A DNA stretch of 64,000 nucleotides, taken from contig CM034240.1 in assembly GCA_019916065.1 (NCBI GenBank), positions 37,747,389-37,811,388 on the forward strand, written 5' to 3'. The notes under the pieces were generated by a model. That model saw only the letters and a list, made by a program, of their open reading frames with translations. It had not been told where the DNA came from and ran no database searches. Shown here piece after piece: positions 31,998 to 46,209 of the stretch. Source of the stretch: Vitellaria paradoxa. Its lineage: Eukaryota > Streptophyta > Magnoliopsida > Ericales > Sapotaceae. How positions within the stretch are numbered: the first letter of the stretch is position 1; each line of letters opens with the position of its first letter. A program made the translations under genes and the position numbers.

Positions 31998-32768
31998 AGA
32001 TTTTTTTAATTGATACGTGCCTTGAAGTTTCTGAAGAACTATAGCTGAGTTTTTACAGCCTATGAACTAGTGTCGCCTCAAAGTTGGACTCATGAGAGAC
32101 TTGACACGTCGGGGACTCATTTTCAATTGTTAAGACTCATCTTAAGAAAATTATTATTATTATTTATAATCTTTTGTTGGCTTTTAAGTTATGAAATATA
32201 GTTTATTATCATTTTAGATGAAATGTAATCATTATTTAACTTTTTTATTGACTTTTAAATTATGAAATGTATGATTTTTATTTAGTTAGTGCTATAATAT
32301 ATTGTTTCTGTTTTTCTTAATAAAATATTAACATTTGAGACATAAAAATATATATAAATATATATTATCACCAAGTTCTCGTTATATTGGGTCTTGTACG
32401 TCGAGTAGGTACATATGTATCATGTCATGCATTATTTGAAGTTGGTGTCTGTACTTCTTATATAGCCAATGGAGGAAGCCAAGAGTAATTTGTGGCTGTT
32501 GATGGTGCATCACCGGTGTTCTAATACTAGAAGTTGTACGGAATAAAATTCGAAGTCATGTTGACAATGTCCAAAATTTCTTTTCAATCTGTATTATTTT
32601 TCATTATATGCCAACCCAAATATATGCATTATATTAGTATTCTACAATTAGATTTTTAATCTCATGATGGTATTAGATACGGGGCTTGGTGTAGCAGTAA
32701 AATTAATTATTATATTAGTGATTCACAACCTTTCCTAGTGCTTGAATTTTGCTTTGGATTAAGATTCA
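31998..32768. other. Intergenic, nothing recognised
   Basis: AT-rich downstream DNA without coding frames or repeats I can name. Confidence 0.5.
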
Positions 32769-33399
32769 TTACTGGAAAAGCACTTTTTAATGATTGTAAA
32801 AAGTGTCGTTAATTGTACATGTAAAAGTAGTTGCTGATGGCGACAGATTCTTGACAATCACTAATTCGGAAGTGATAAAAGGTTTTAGCAATCGTTTGGT
32901 GGCAATCACTAGATATAGTGACGGGTTCTAGCGGTTGCAAAAAATGAGCTTTAATGGGATTCAAAATCACTGTGAAAGGACAATAGCTAAATGTATAATG
33001 ACGATCGTTACAGAAAAGCCTTTGGAATTATTAGGTAATTGCTAAAAATATAATAATGGTTGCTAAAGATGTCTACTTTTACATATAATCATTAAATCCT
33101 TGTATATATATTTGTGCATAATCTGTATTACTTATCAATAACATTCACAAAGCTAAATCTATACTCAAATTCACAAGACAAATCTAACTAAAAGTTAATA
33201 ATTGAAACAAATATTTATTGTACAAGAACAAAATTTATAAGTTTACAAGTAGAAAATTTATCCAAGTTACAAAATATTAGAAATACAATTGAAAAAACAA
33301 TCTTTGCTTCTGGAAGTGTAGCTGGCATAGATCAAACTTGAAAATTTAATATATAATTAGTCTTGAAATTATCATTAATAAAACTTAAATTTAATAATG

Positions 33400-33990
33400 A
33401 AATATGTCTACTGCAGGCACCTCATGAATTAAAACCCTACATCATTCATTCCGACAAGTCTCTGACATTTAGGAGGCGTTGCGTGTGTCATCTTGAATCA
33501 ACCAAGTTCGTACACTCAGTTTTATTTATTAACTCAAAATATGATTGTACAAAGTTTAACTAAAACTTGAAACTATAATTGTCGACCATAGGCATGCCAG
33601 GACTCAGAATCACACACCCTTCATTCCTACAAATTTCTAGTGCCTAGAAGCTACTGTGCATTGTTGAGTCAAAATACGAATGCATAAAGTTTCAAGTTTA
33701 AACTTGAAACTACAACTATTAACTACGGGTAACACGTTACTTAAAATTCTGTGTCATTTGTTCCTACTAGTCCTTAATTTCTAGGAAGCTTCTTGTGTCG
33801 AGTCTTGCGGATAACCCATATCCATTTGTTTGGTTTGGGCTATTAACTCAATATATGAACTTCCTAAGTTTTGTGTTTATACTTGAAGGTACAATTGTTG
33901 ACTACGAGCATCTCGAGACTCAAAATCTTGCACCTTTTATTCCCACAAATAACTAGCGCATAGGAATTGCTATCGAAAATCCATATACTA
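33400..33990. repeat. Degenerate tandem repeats, about 140-180 bp
   Basis: Four diverged units beginning near 33405, 33580, 33718 and 33898. Each has a GACTAC-GGCATCTC-type start, a CATTCATTCC(G/T)AC segment, CTAGGAAGCT-like bases, then TATTAACTCAAAATA and an AAGTTTNAACTTGAAACT segment. Confidence 0.6.
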
Positions 33991-34979
33991 TATATCCTAA
34001 ATATTATATCAAAAAAAAGGAAAAAAAAAAAGAATAACAGAATGAAGATAAAAGAGACATAAAATTTTAACTAGAAAAATCTAAATCGAAAAAACCCTTG
34101 AATTTTTCACTATAAACACAATTTTGGCTACAAACACTCTCAACTTGAGGATAGTTTCAAATCCATGAATGTATATCGTTGACTTCTCACTCGAATCCTT
34201 AATGCCCCAAACACAAGCGAGTCACAATCTTCAAATTTTTGAAGAACAACAATATACTCAGCGATTTGGTGAATTTATGGCGCACACGATCAACATCATT
34301 CGAATTATTGCATAAAATAAAATAAAATAAAATTAATTTGAACACGATTCGTATGATGAGAGGAAAATTTAATATATATTTTCTTTATTTTTAGTTACTA
34401 GCCTATTTATTTTTATTATTTTTATTTTTCAAAAATATTCCAATTTATATTAATAAAAAATTATAATTAAAAAATAATTTTAAGTGTAAACAAAATATAG
34501 TGTGAGAGAGGATATCCATGAGAAAGAGTAAAAGAAATAAGCAAAAATAAATAAATAAATAAATTTAAATGGGAGTTGTTAGATTTCTTCCAAAACTCCA
34601 ACGGCTCACATTGTAGTGGGCCATAATCCGGTAAACAGTGCACCGAACATAATCTCCACCCAAGTATACCTAGCTAATTCTTAAGGATTCATGCCACTAA
34701 GACAATATTTGACACGTAGGAATAAAATAGAATAGAATAAAATGAGAGGTGCTCATTCTATTTTTTTTTCAGTTGCCGATATGAAAAACATGAGAATGGA
34801 ATAGACATTTATGTTTCTATAATTTGATTACATATTTTAAATATGATGAAATAAAATGAAAAGTAATAAAAATTCCTAACATCAATTTTTAAAAAATTAA
34901 AAATAAATTTAATTTTTTATGTTTTTAACAATCATAAAAAATTATATTGATGAATATTTCTCATCTTTTGAGAAGCACA

Positions 34980-36290
34980 TAATACAAATTTAAGCGAAAA
35001 AAGACTTAATGATAAAATGATAATTTTTTGGCCCAAATTGAAATTCGTTTGAAATTTTCTTAACTGATAAAAACATGTAAGAAAATTTTTTAAACAACTT
35101 AAAAAGCTCATATTATGAATTCAGGCCTAAAACCAAGGCAAAAACCAAGGCAAGGGGTAAAATGATATATATATATATATATATATTTGGCCCATGGAAT
35201 CGACACAAAATTTGCTATGTAAATAAGAAACTTATTTAAGAATTTTTCTCAATTTTTTAAGAATCCCAAAATGTGGTTGAAAATGGCTCAAGTGTAAAAC
35301 CATCATTTTCTAGTTCGCATTTAGATCGGATAAAAATTTTCTTAACTAATAATCTGAAGAATTTGCCATGATATATATGATCCATGCATAATATCATGAA
35401 AAATGGATACAAATTTTTGACCTCAACAAATAAGTGCTTAGGCCAATAAAATGTTACCTAATAGAGAGATCGTTGGAGAGGCGACAAAACCTTATACTTT
35501 TCATTACAAAACCAATAAACTGGAAAAAAAATGGATTATTTTGTGACATGTCAATGCATTTTATTAGCATTTTAGGAAGTTTAAAATACGAATTTGGGTC
35601 AAAAATAGGCTTAAGGGTAAAATAGTTATTTTATACTTCGAATTTAGATCGAGTCAAATTTACTTAATTATTAAGAAATATGTAGATAAATATTTTTTAA
35701 CTTTTTGGGCAGCTTGCAATACGAATTTAATCCAGAAAGGGAGCAAAGGTAAAATTATTATTTTACAGCTTGAGTCTAGACTGAGCCAAAATTTACTTAT
35801 CTATTAAAAAATATATCAATGAATATATTTTTAGCCTTTTGGGAAGTGCGGAAGACAAATCTAAGCCAAAAATGGGTCTAGAGGTTATATGGTCATTTTA
35901 CGACCTCAATTCGAGTCAGACTAAAATTTACTTAACTATTAGAAATTATATTGATGGATATTTTCTTATCCTTTTGGGTAGCCTAAAATGTGAATCTGAG
36001 TAAAAATAATGCCCAGGGCTAAAATCATCATTTTACACCTCGAATTCGCATTGGGTTAAAATTGCTTAACTATTAAGAAATATGCCAATAAATATTTTTT
36101 TTACCTTTACGAGAAGTCCAAAATACTAATCTAGGCCGAAAATGACTAAAGTATAAAATGATAATTTTATGACCCAGGATTAGATGAGTATGAGAGATGA
36201 AATGCTTGAGTAGTAATGGACCTTAAAAATGATCATTTTATGAGCCAAGTTTAGATTAGTATGAAAGATGAAATGCTTGAGTGGTAATGG
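34980..36290. repeat. Degenerate tandem repeats, about 135 bp
   Basis: Roughly nine diverged units, each with a GGTAAAATGATNATTTTA block, a CGAATTTAGATCG-type block, AAAATTTACTTAACTATTAA and an ANGCCTAAAA(A/T)G block. Unit starts near 35018, 35158, 35295, 35612, 35747, 35887, 36020, 36156 and 36221 give periods near 135-140 bp except for one double gap and the short last unit. A (TA)n run at about 35166-35186 sits in one unit. No coding frame survives more than one unit. Confidence 0.65.
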
Positions 36291-37831
36291 ACCTTCTCTT
36301 TTTCCAAAAAAAAAAAAAAAGGAAAATTACGTAATAAAATGGAATATAGTTTCTTAGGGAATGATCATTCTTGTTCTAAAAAATTGTACCAAATGTGGTA
36401 ATAGCATGAAAGTATAAAAACGATCATTCCATTTCATTATAAACTAACCCTAGCTATGTGTCCAACCTCGACAATAATCACTTTTTTGTCTTTTTCCTTT
36501 TTTTTTTAACAACTTCTAAATGATGGTTTATAACTATCACATTTGAGCACCTCAAGTTTTAACTTATTCGAGCCTAACTCAAGCAATTTATTCTAAACTC
36601 AAGCTTAAACTCGATTCGAATTTTTATATAGGCTTAAGTTTGGCTCGATAAAGAAAAATTTCGACTCGAACAACTCGAACTCGGCTAAAAAATAACTCGA
36701 TTAAACAAAAATGATGCCCTTTTAATTAAAAATATAATAAATAAAATATTATAAAAAATATAATAAAAATATGATAAAAAATTATAAAAATATTATTATA
36801 TATATATTATTTTACTGAACTGTCTCGTGAGCCTTCAAGCCAAACTTTTCCAAACTCGAGTTTGAGTTCTAATATAAAACAAGTTATAAATCAGGCTTAA
36901 TTCGAGTTTGTTTTAGTCATGAACCGAACTCTAGTTGAGTTTTTTTTTAGCCAAGTTCAAATAGTCCAAAAATAACTCGATTCGTTTTTACTCTTAGCCA
37001 TAACCACATGCTACGATGATTTGATAGTGAAATAAAACCAATTGCAAGCTTGCCGGTGCCGTTAATTATATTGCTTTGGAAGTAATTTACGTAAAAACAT
37101 AAAGACAAGTTACTTTTTTATGACTGCGAAAAAATGAGGGCTGTTGCCTTCTCAAAAATCAGAGTTAGTTTACTTAGAAGTTCAAAATTATGGAGCATAA
37201 CAAATTTAATAAAATTGGTAGAGTAAATCCCTTTTTACTTGTTAATTGTAACAAATCTTTTCAAATTCTATTTCTATTTAAGTAGGTAACTTTTTGTCAG
37301 ACATGTTGAGAAATTAATATATATAATACGAATTAAATGGAATTTAATTTCTTTCTTAAGTTGATTTAATTGTCATAGGTGCCAAGAAAATCAGTGCACA
37401 TTATAATAATTAAATAAAATTATCATTAATTAATCTCACAATCAATCCACTTGGCTGATTAAAAAAAGTTGTAATTAAAGAAAATTTTTGATCTCCTGTC
37501 CTACGTCCTCGTAACGAACAAGCATCCAACTGGTGGCTTTCCCCTATTGAAAAAAGCTAAAAAAAAAAAAAAAAAGTTAGAGATTGTTTTTTGAAGAAAA
37601 TTAAAGAGAATTAAAAAAATTAACAAATATTTTAGAGAAATTTGAAACTCCAAATAACATTTAACAAAAAATGTTAAAATAACTAAAATTTTAGGTATTT
37701 TTTCTATTTTATTCCTTCCTCTCACATTTTCATCTTCTTTTTTTCACAAAAATCTCAAAAAATAAATAAAAATATACGATTTTTGAGCATTTTGTAAAGA
37801 AAATTGATAAAATATGTGTGCGCGCGTGAGT

Positions 37832-37875
<44 letters not shown>

Positions 37876-38929
37876 TAAAATAATAAATATAACTAAAATT
37901 TTGGTTAGTTTGATATTTTATGTTAAATTTTAACAGCTGATTTTATAAGTAGGGGTAAACAATATTTCAGAATGCGGGAGACGAGTGTAATTTTTAAATG
38001 TTATAGGTGCTAAGTGTAATTATTCAAAATATAAAGAAAGATGGATATAATTTACCATAAAAAAATGATGAAATTTTACATTAGAAGCCAAATTAGTATT
38101 CCGTTCCTTTATATATAAGGTTAGTTTAAATTGGTTAGGATTTTAAGTACTCTTGAACTCTCATTCTCAAGTGAATTATGTGAAACTTTTTTTCTTCTTT
38201 ATTGGAGCCATACTTAACCTTTATTAAGAATATTACAATGGAGTACTCAATCCACGATATTTTGAAAAAGTGAAGACCAACATACAGGTAGATGTCAGCT
38301 TGGTGACATTAAATTTATAGGTTGATTCGAATAAATTTATTCTTTTTTAATTTAAAAAAAAAAGATAAATGTATTTAAACTATTAAATTTTAATTCAATG
38401 ATTTATAATTTCACTGTCACTGAATTGACAGCTCAACTATATTGAACCCCGATTCCCGATACTGTTACCTTTTGCGGAGCTTGAGGAAAATATGTATTGT
38501 TGCAATTGATCAAAAGTAATCAACAGTCATATCAAACAAGAAAAAGGATGATCAACAAAATTAGAAAGTAATCAATAACCTTTTATTATACGTGCAAGTC
38601 GCTTTCCCAACCACTGGCAAGAAAATTCTACCGTTTCCATCATGCGATGCTGCAACTTCTTTTTTTTTTTTTTTTTTTTAAGCAGCTTGTTTGGTATGGA
38701 GTTGAAATGTTACTCTTATAAAAATTTACCTCTTTTAATTTTAATTAATATACTTTTTTAAAATTTAAATGAGTTAATATTTATCACTGTTGAGAGATTA
38801 ATTAGTAACCTTTTAGAGAGTGAATAAAAAATATAAAATTTCAAGAATAAAATGATAACGAAATTATATTATTAATTTTTAATTTCATACTGAAAGCATT
38901 CTAAGACTAAATTTGATTAAAAAATTAAA
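36291..38929. other. AT-rich non-coding region
   Basis: No gene found. It contains an A run at 36307-36320, a segment at 36560-36980 rich in repeated CTCGA/TCGAG words, and a (GA)n microsatellite at 37834-37871. Confidence 0.5.
37834..37871 (+). repeat. (GA)n microsatellite
   Basis: About 18 GA units preceded by GTGTGCGCGCGTGAGTGAG. Confidence 0.9.
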
Positions 38930-39290
38930 TGATAGGAAATAAATAATATCATGGGATAATGTTTTGAATTGAACATAATATAGGATTGTTTATTTTAATA
39001 TGAATTTTTTTTATTATTTGATTGATGGGATATAAAATTCAATAAGAAATGTGATTTTATAGACGAAGTAATAAAAAAAAATTCTTTTAAATTTTGATAG
39101 AAAACTAATCCAACCATAAGATATTAAATATCATACCTGGTGTTGTATATCCCCTATTTTAAGGCATATGAAATTCAGAGTAAATTCCACATCAAGTATG
39201 TATCTTTTTACCAAGCACAAGATGAGCTGAATCCTACAAATGGATAATCTAATTCCCCACTTCATATCTCACGAACTAACATTGTCTTGC
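38930..39290. repeat. Dispersed MITE-like repeat, copy 2, with a partial tandem duplication
   Basis: Related to 3390-3770 (see that entry). From 39200 a segment of 119 bp (TATCTTTTTACCAA...AATTTACCAACTAGCC) is repeated at 39320-39420 with about 85-90 percent agreement by eye. Confidence 0.4.
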
Positions 39291-39439
39291 GGTTTCTCTT
39301 AATTTACCAACTAGCCTTGTATCTTTTTACCAAACACGAAATGAGCTGAATCGGACAAATGAATAATCTAATTCCCCACCTCATATCTCACTAACATTGC
39401 CTAATTTACCAACTGGCCTCATGTGCTTTGTCTACTATT

Positions 39440-41517
39440 CTAGTAGTCTTTCCTAATTTGTCAACTAGCCTCGTGTGTGTACGTCGACTTTCCTTCCTTC
39501 ACTTTGTCTTTAACTAAACCCATCCAACGGTCTTCGACCACACCACAGTCAGACCAATCAAAATATAGATCGATGGATTCAGAATTAGACAATTCAAATA
39601 CTTAAATAACTGATGAAAAAAAAAAAAAAAAAAACAGCATCATTGCATAAAAATAGAATCTAACTCTATATATGTCCAAGTCCCCTCCATCCATGTAAAA
39701 ATAAATAAATAAATAAAATATGATAAAGCCTCTACATAAAATTAAAATAAAAAATGAATATAATTATATAATCATAATTCAATTAATTCTATCTTTTTTA
39801 AAATTAGAAAAAAATAATAGAATTTATTTTTGTAATTTTAATTTACACCATAATAATGGGGTATGATTGTGGGTCTCTTATTTTGAAACAAACAACACTT
39901 GATAATAAATTTTTATTATAACAATGGCACTAAAACTAGTTTTACTAATTTTTGGATAAAACAAATTTTCATAAAATAATTTTTTATTTTTTATTTTTTT
40001 AACCTGAGTAAAAAAAAATGTATGCAGAAAAAGAAAAAAAAAAGGCAATTATTTTTACAAAAATGTTGGCTTAAGGTCCATAGATTTTGTAGTTAGCTCC
40101 GAAAGCGAGATTTCATTATGAATTAAGGAAAGGGACATAGCTTAAATTTACAATTCAATGAAAGAATTCGCGGTCGGACATCCCACACCACAAAAATCAA
40201 TAGGACTATTCGTGGAGCCATTGACGATACAAATGGAAGTCGAATGAGGATTCCTTTGTCTTTTCGTAATTATTTACGAGATTTTGACATTATCCAGAAG
40301 AGAGAAAAAAAAAAGAAAAAAAGAAAAACGATTAAAGTGTGTTTGGGTACCCCAAAAGTTGAGCCTCTTCAAAATGGTTTTTAAAGGGCTGTTTAACCAC
40401 CACGTATTGTAATAATATATAATTTGGTAAATTTTGTTGACTTTTGAAGTGCAACTAATAAATCATAAAAATATAGAAATGTAGCGATGAACAATGAAAA
40501 ATTCATTCGAATGGTCCGTTCGAACAAATTCTGACATAAGAGTTTTGAAATTTTGTTAAGAACTTTTTTTCGAGATATGTGAAAAATTATTAGAATTTGT
40601 AAAGATTTGTATATAATTTCATAGTTAGAGATTTATAAAAATTTGTAGAAATTTTTGTTGTTTTTTTTCAGAGTTGATCCCCAAGTTAATTCTATCATGT
40701 TATATTTGTTTGGTTTACCAGGTTTTACCAAAAGAAAAAAAAATAACTTTTATTAATTTTTTTAACTTTTCACTAGATACATAATCAATTTTTACTAATT
40801 TTTATAAAATTTTACCAAATACCTAACACCCAAAAAGTAATGACAAGTGTCAATTTGGTGTGCAAAATTGATAAAATTTTACACACCAAACAACCCATGA
40901 AATACTATTTTCCTAATCTTAATTGAAAAAAGAAAATATTGTTTATCAAATTAAATTTTATATAATATAACTTACTTAAAACAATAATTAAATATCATAA
41001 CATTAAATAACCTTTATCCTTTTACCTAATTCATTTGGTGAAGTGAAGGGACGTTGATTCATCGGGGGTTACTTCCAAAATTACAATAATACCAATATAA
41101 CTATAAAATATTAAGATAAATTATAAAAATCATCCCTATGGTTTATAATATATTTTACTTTAATCAACATCGAAAGTTAGTTTAATTGGTAAAATATTGG
41201 GTTTGTTATATAGTGGTCACTAAGTTTGAGTCTCCTCAGAACCACTAGAGGATTTACTTGGTCATTAACTTTAAGATTCCTGTAATTAGTCGAGATGCAT
41301 GCAAGTTGACCCGAACATCTTAGTTAAGTGGACCACGCATTGGCCCAGAACTGTGTCCCGGGCTAGTTAATTGTACATGATACCATAGAATATCTTTTAT
41401 CACAACGAAATAAGAGAAGTAACAATCACGGACTTAATTATTGAACAAAATGTTCAAGTAAAAAGAATGACAGCCAGTACTGCCCTCCACCTCAGAAAGA
41501 ACAGAAAAAAGAGAAAC

Positions 41518-41549
<32 letters not shown>

Positions 41550-43440
41550 ATCTTCCATCAAAGAGCACAAGGTCTGTTCTTACCATCACAATGATAGTTT
41601 TCAAAGTTGGGTCTAGGTTCTGGGAAGAAAAAGGACTACTAGGATCACCCCTATCGTAACAGTTCTCAAAGTACAAATTTTGGTTATTTCTTAACCTCAT
41701 GAAAATATATCCATTAATTGATTGTTGATTGATTAATTGATATTTATCAAAAAAAAAAAGATTAATTAGAGTTTTCTGCCAAACTTAATGCAACTTCGAT
41801 TTAATTCATGATGGACCCATTATTATTATTATTATTAGTATTATTGTTGTTGTTATTGTTGTAAAAATATGTAAATCCCATAATGAAAATGAACATACCC
41901 ATCCTAATTTGATGCAATTTGTGTGTGTATTTCCGAGGATTGTTGTAAGCCATGCAACCAGTTTTTGGCAACCTAAATTCTATGTGGTACCATAAAATAA
42001 GAGCAACTTTGCACCAAAATATCATGTTAGTGTTTGGTTGGATGTTTGTTAAAAATTTGTAAAAAAATGAAAAATTTTGAAAAAGGTTGGTAAAATATGG
42101 ATAAAATTAAAGAAATTAAGTTGGTAAAAATTTGAAAAAAACTCAAAAAATTTATTTTTTTAGTAAAATTTGGTGGAGCAACACCCTCCTTATTGTGACA
42201 CCTGTCAAAATAATATGTAGAGTTATTTCTATTTTAGTACCCTTTAACCTAATATAACCAATCACATATAACCTGATTGTAACATTTTTTCAGAAGATCT
42301 TTCTCTAATTCCCAACCTTTGTTCAACACAACAAATTAATAAATCATGGCCACGTGTCATTTGCCACATACTTTAATTATACAATGCCATAAATCAATGT
42401 ATTCAGAATGTTGATGCCAACACCTTATCAAATTAACCTTTCTCTACCAGAGTACTAACTGCTTCCTATGTGTTTACATATATACACTATACATGCTAGC
42501 AGATATACTCACACGCGCATAAGGCTAGTCATTACCAAGTCATTGGAATCCTAAGAAGTTTAGAATTCAACTACATTCCGTAACTAGCAGTCTATGATAC
42601 AATATATTATTAATATTATTTTATTATTATTTAATAAATACTTAATATTATATCAGTATATATATATATGTATATATTAGCATTACGAATTATGTTTTTT
42701 TAAAGAAATAATTGGTATTTTATTTAATTAAAATTATACCATTATTTAAAATTCACAAACATATCTAAATATAAAAAAAAATCTCATGCAACCTTTGTTC
42801 ACAATAAAATCGACATTTAATTAATGTCTTAAAAATTGAAACCAAATCAAATTCAAAAATCGGCATTTAATTAATGCCTCAAAAAATTAAACCAAATCCA
42901 ATTCAATGTTAACAAGTATTAATTAAATTCACCAAAGTAAGGATTAAAATTTTGGGTCATCACAATAGGGTAGTTGGTCCTATCCCATTCGAGAATGTAC
43001 GATCCAAATTATATACTCAACAATTCGATGCCTTCGTCTCCTAGTTAGACAAAATTTCGGCAGTATGTTCGCATAGTTCTCCAAGTGCACGACACAGAAA
43101 CAATATCAGTCGTATTCTGTGTATGCACTCGGAGAATAGTAAGACGTCAATTCAAACTCCGTCTAACATCAGACACTGCATGAGTTGTTGCAGACAAGAT
43201 GGATAGTTGCTTTCCCAAATTGTTCGAACTGAACAATTCAAGTATCGTGTAGTCAATGCTCTTGTGTTCATCACAAGAACAATGAACCTAGCTAAAGACC
43301 AAAACCATCGCCTAATGATGACCAAATAGATGGTTACAAGATTCTCGAATGGATCTAAGTTTTACTAATGCATGAAAATAAATAAAGTAAAGCAGTTCTA
43401 ATTTGTTTCTATGTTTGATGTCATTGGTAACTCGTATCGA
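39440..43440. other. Non-coding region
   Basis: AT-rich, no gene recognised. Contains A runs near 39619, a (TA)n run at 41518-41543 and (ATT)n at 41819-41835. A small segment at 42800-42900 repeats itself (CGGCATTTAATTAATG twice, about 55 bp apart). Confidence 0.5.
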
Positions 43441-43489
43441 CTATCTAATTAATAACACAAATACTAAATTAAATCTCAGTAATAGATAT

Positions 43490-44760
43490 ATTGAATTGAA
43501 TTGGATTGGGCACAAGAAAAAAGATATTAGATTGGGCCCAAATAAGAATAGAGGTTTGTATATTAATTATTAATTTAACTAATTAAATATTATTAACTAA
43601 CTATTATTAATTACCTAATTACAATATAATAATTTTATTATTTTACTTAATTTCCTTATATTATTAATATGAGATTAGATTGGGCCCAAGAAAGATATTA
43701 GATTGGGCCTAAGTAAGATTAGGGATTTGTGTATTAGTTATTAATTTAACTAATTAAATATTATTAATTAACTACTATTAATTACCTAATTATAATATTA
43801 TTAATTAATTTTATTTTACCTAATATCCTTATATCATTAATATTAGATAAGATTGGACCCAAGAAAGATATTGGATTGGGCCTAAGTAAAATTAGGAGTT
43901 TATGTATTAGTTATTAATTTAACTAATTAAATATTATTAATTAACTTTGTTTTGCCTAATTTTCTTATATTATTAATATTAGATTGGATTGGGCCCAAGA
44001 AAGATATTAGATTAGTTCCAAGTAAGATTTGGGTTCTATGTATTAGTTATTAATTTAACTAATTAAATATTATTAATTAACTATTATAATTACCTAATTA
44101 TAATATTTTTAATCAACTTTATTTTACTTAATTTCCTTATATTATTAATATTAGATTCGATTAGGCCCAAGAAAGATGTTGCATTGGACCCAAGTAAGAT
44201 TAGGGGTTTGCGCATTAGTTATTAATTTTACTAATCAAATATTATCAATTAACTATTGTTAATTACCTAATTATAATATTATTAATTAACTTTATTTTAC
44301 CTAATTTCTTTATATTATTGCTAGATTGGATTGGGCCCATGACAGATATTAGATTGGGCCTAAATAAGATTAGAAGTTTGTGTATTAGTTACTAATTTAA
44401 CTAATTAAATATTATTAATTAACTATTATTAATTACCTAATTATAATATTATTAATTAACTTTATTTTAGCTAATTTCTTTATATTATTAATATTAGATT
44501 AGATTGGGTCCAAGAAAGATATTAGATTGAGTCCAAGTAAAATTAGGGATTTGTGTATTAGTTATTAATTTAACTAATTAAATATTAATTAATTATTATT
44601 AATGACCTAATTATAATATTATAATATTATTATTTACCTAATTTCTTTATGTTATTAATATTAGATTGGATTGGGCCTAAGTATCAGAGTAGACTGGATC
44701 CAAGCAAGATTTTTTATTTGTGTATTAGTTATTAATTTAACTAAGTAAATATTATAAGGT
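43490..44760. repeat. Tandem array, about 172-bp unit, eight copies
   Basis: Each unit has GGATTGGGCCCAAGAAAGATATTAG, AGTAAGATTAGGG, TTTGTGTATTAGTTATTAATT, TAACTAATTAAATATTATTAA, ACCTAATTATAATATTA and a TTATATTATTAATATTAGAT tail, each as shorter matching blocks. GATTGGGC-type landmarks at 43503, 43678, 43851, 43985, 44157, 44328, 44501 and 44668 give spacings of 175, 173, 134, 172, 171, 173 and 167 bp. The fourth gap is short because about 38 bp are missing. The array is decayed at both edges. Confidence 0.85.
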
Positions 44761-45539
44761 AACAAATTAATTAATGAATTTTATTATAATATCATTAATT
44801 TAACTAATTTTCTTATAGTAATAATATTATAATCTAATATAATTATTATAATTAATTATAATTTAGTTAATATTATTATTATCATATTATTATAATCTAA
44901 TATTATAATTTAACTACTTTAATGTTACTATCATTAATATCATTTAATACTATAGGTTAAATTATAATATTATTGGATTAATTGGACAAATTTATTATTA
45001 TTATTATTAGGGGTTTGTGGATTATTATTATTTTAATAATTTAATATTATTAATTAGTACTAATGTTATTATAATTTAATTTACTTATTAAATTAATTTG
45101 ATTTGATCTACTATAATTTTATTTAATTAATTAACTAAGTTAAATTAATTTACTGCTTTATATTCATAATTAAAAGTAATTTAACTTAATAAATAAAAAT
45201 ATTTTGAATTTAATTTAACTACTCAAATTTATTAAAAAATTTAAATAAATTATCTTTGATATTAAATTAATTAAATTTATATTTCATGTTAAAATGATTT
45301 GCATATTTCATAGTAAAATTTCATATATGATGTTAAGTACTTAATTCTATATTTAATATTAATTGAATTCATTTACTTATAATTCATTGTTACTTTAATC
45401 AATGATATTTATTTAATTCAATTAAATTTTGTTCTTAAGTTATGTTATTTATTAAATTTTATTTAAGTCAATAAATGTAAAAATACTAAATATAATTTAC
45501 AACAATAAAAAACCTAATTATTTAAAAATCAAACAGGCA
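44761..45539. other. Very AT-rich sequence
   Basis: Nearly pure A/T with TTAATTA words, probably decayed continuation of the array. No gene. Confidence 0.5.
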
Positions 45540-45990
45540 TGTTTACAACAATAATTCAGCAATATTTACAATAACAAAACCCAACATATTTACAACAAAA
45601 AAAAAATCACAATATATTTACAACAAAAAACTAATATTTTTACAACAAAAAAAACTAACATAAAAAATCAACATATTTACGACAAATATAACCCAACATA
45701 TTTCCAGCAAAAATAACACAACATATTTACAACAAAAAAATCCAACAATATTTAGAATGAAAAGACCCAAAACAAAAAAAATCCAACAATATTTACTATG
45801 AAAAAACCGAAAACAAAAATCCAACAATAAACATAATCTGCACAGTATATAAAAATGAAAAAAAAAGTTTACAAAAACAAAAGAAGAAAAAATTAGTTTG
45901 CAAAAAAAAAAAAAAAGCCAACATATTTATTTAACTAAAAAAAAAATCCAACAATAATCACAAACCCAACAATAACCACAATCTCCAGAG
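45540..45990. repeat. Degenerate short repeats, CAACATATTTACAACAAAAA
   Basis: Ten or more imperfect units of about 25-35 bp built on AACATATTTACAACAAAAA and CCAACAATATTTA. They create a false cysteine- and phenylalanine-rich frame on the minus strand. Confidence 0.65.
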
Positions 45991-46209
45991 TATATATAAA
46001 AATTAAAATAAAAACAGTTTACAACCCAAAAAAGGCAAAAAACTGTTTACAAATAAAAAATAAAAAAGTATATTATTAAAAAAAAAACATACTTGAAACT
46101 GGAGAGAGGAAGAGAAGATTAGCCTAAAATTAGACTTGAACTGGTTCAATCTAACAAAAAATGAACAAAAGAAAACCAATATTATCTTTATATTGTAATA
46201 TATATATAC

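Noticed and set aside
43490..44760. CRISPR array
   Set aside because: Units are adjacent and diverged along their whole length, with no unique spacers, in a plant nuclear context.
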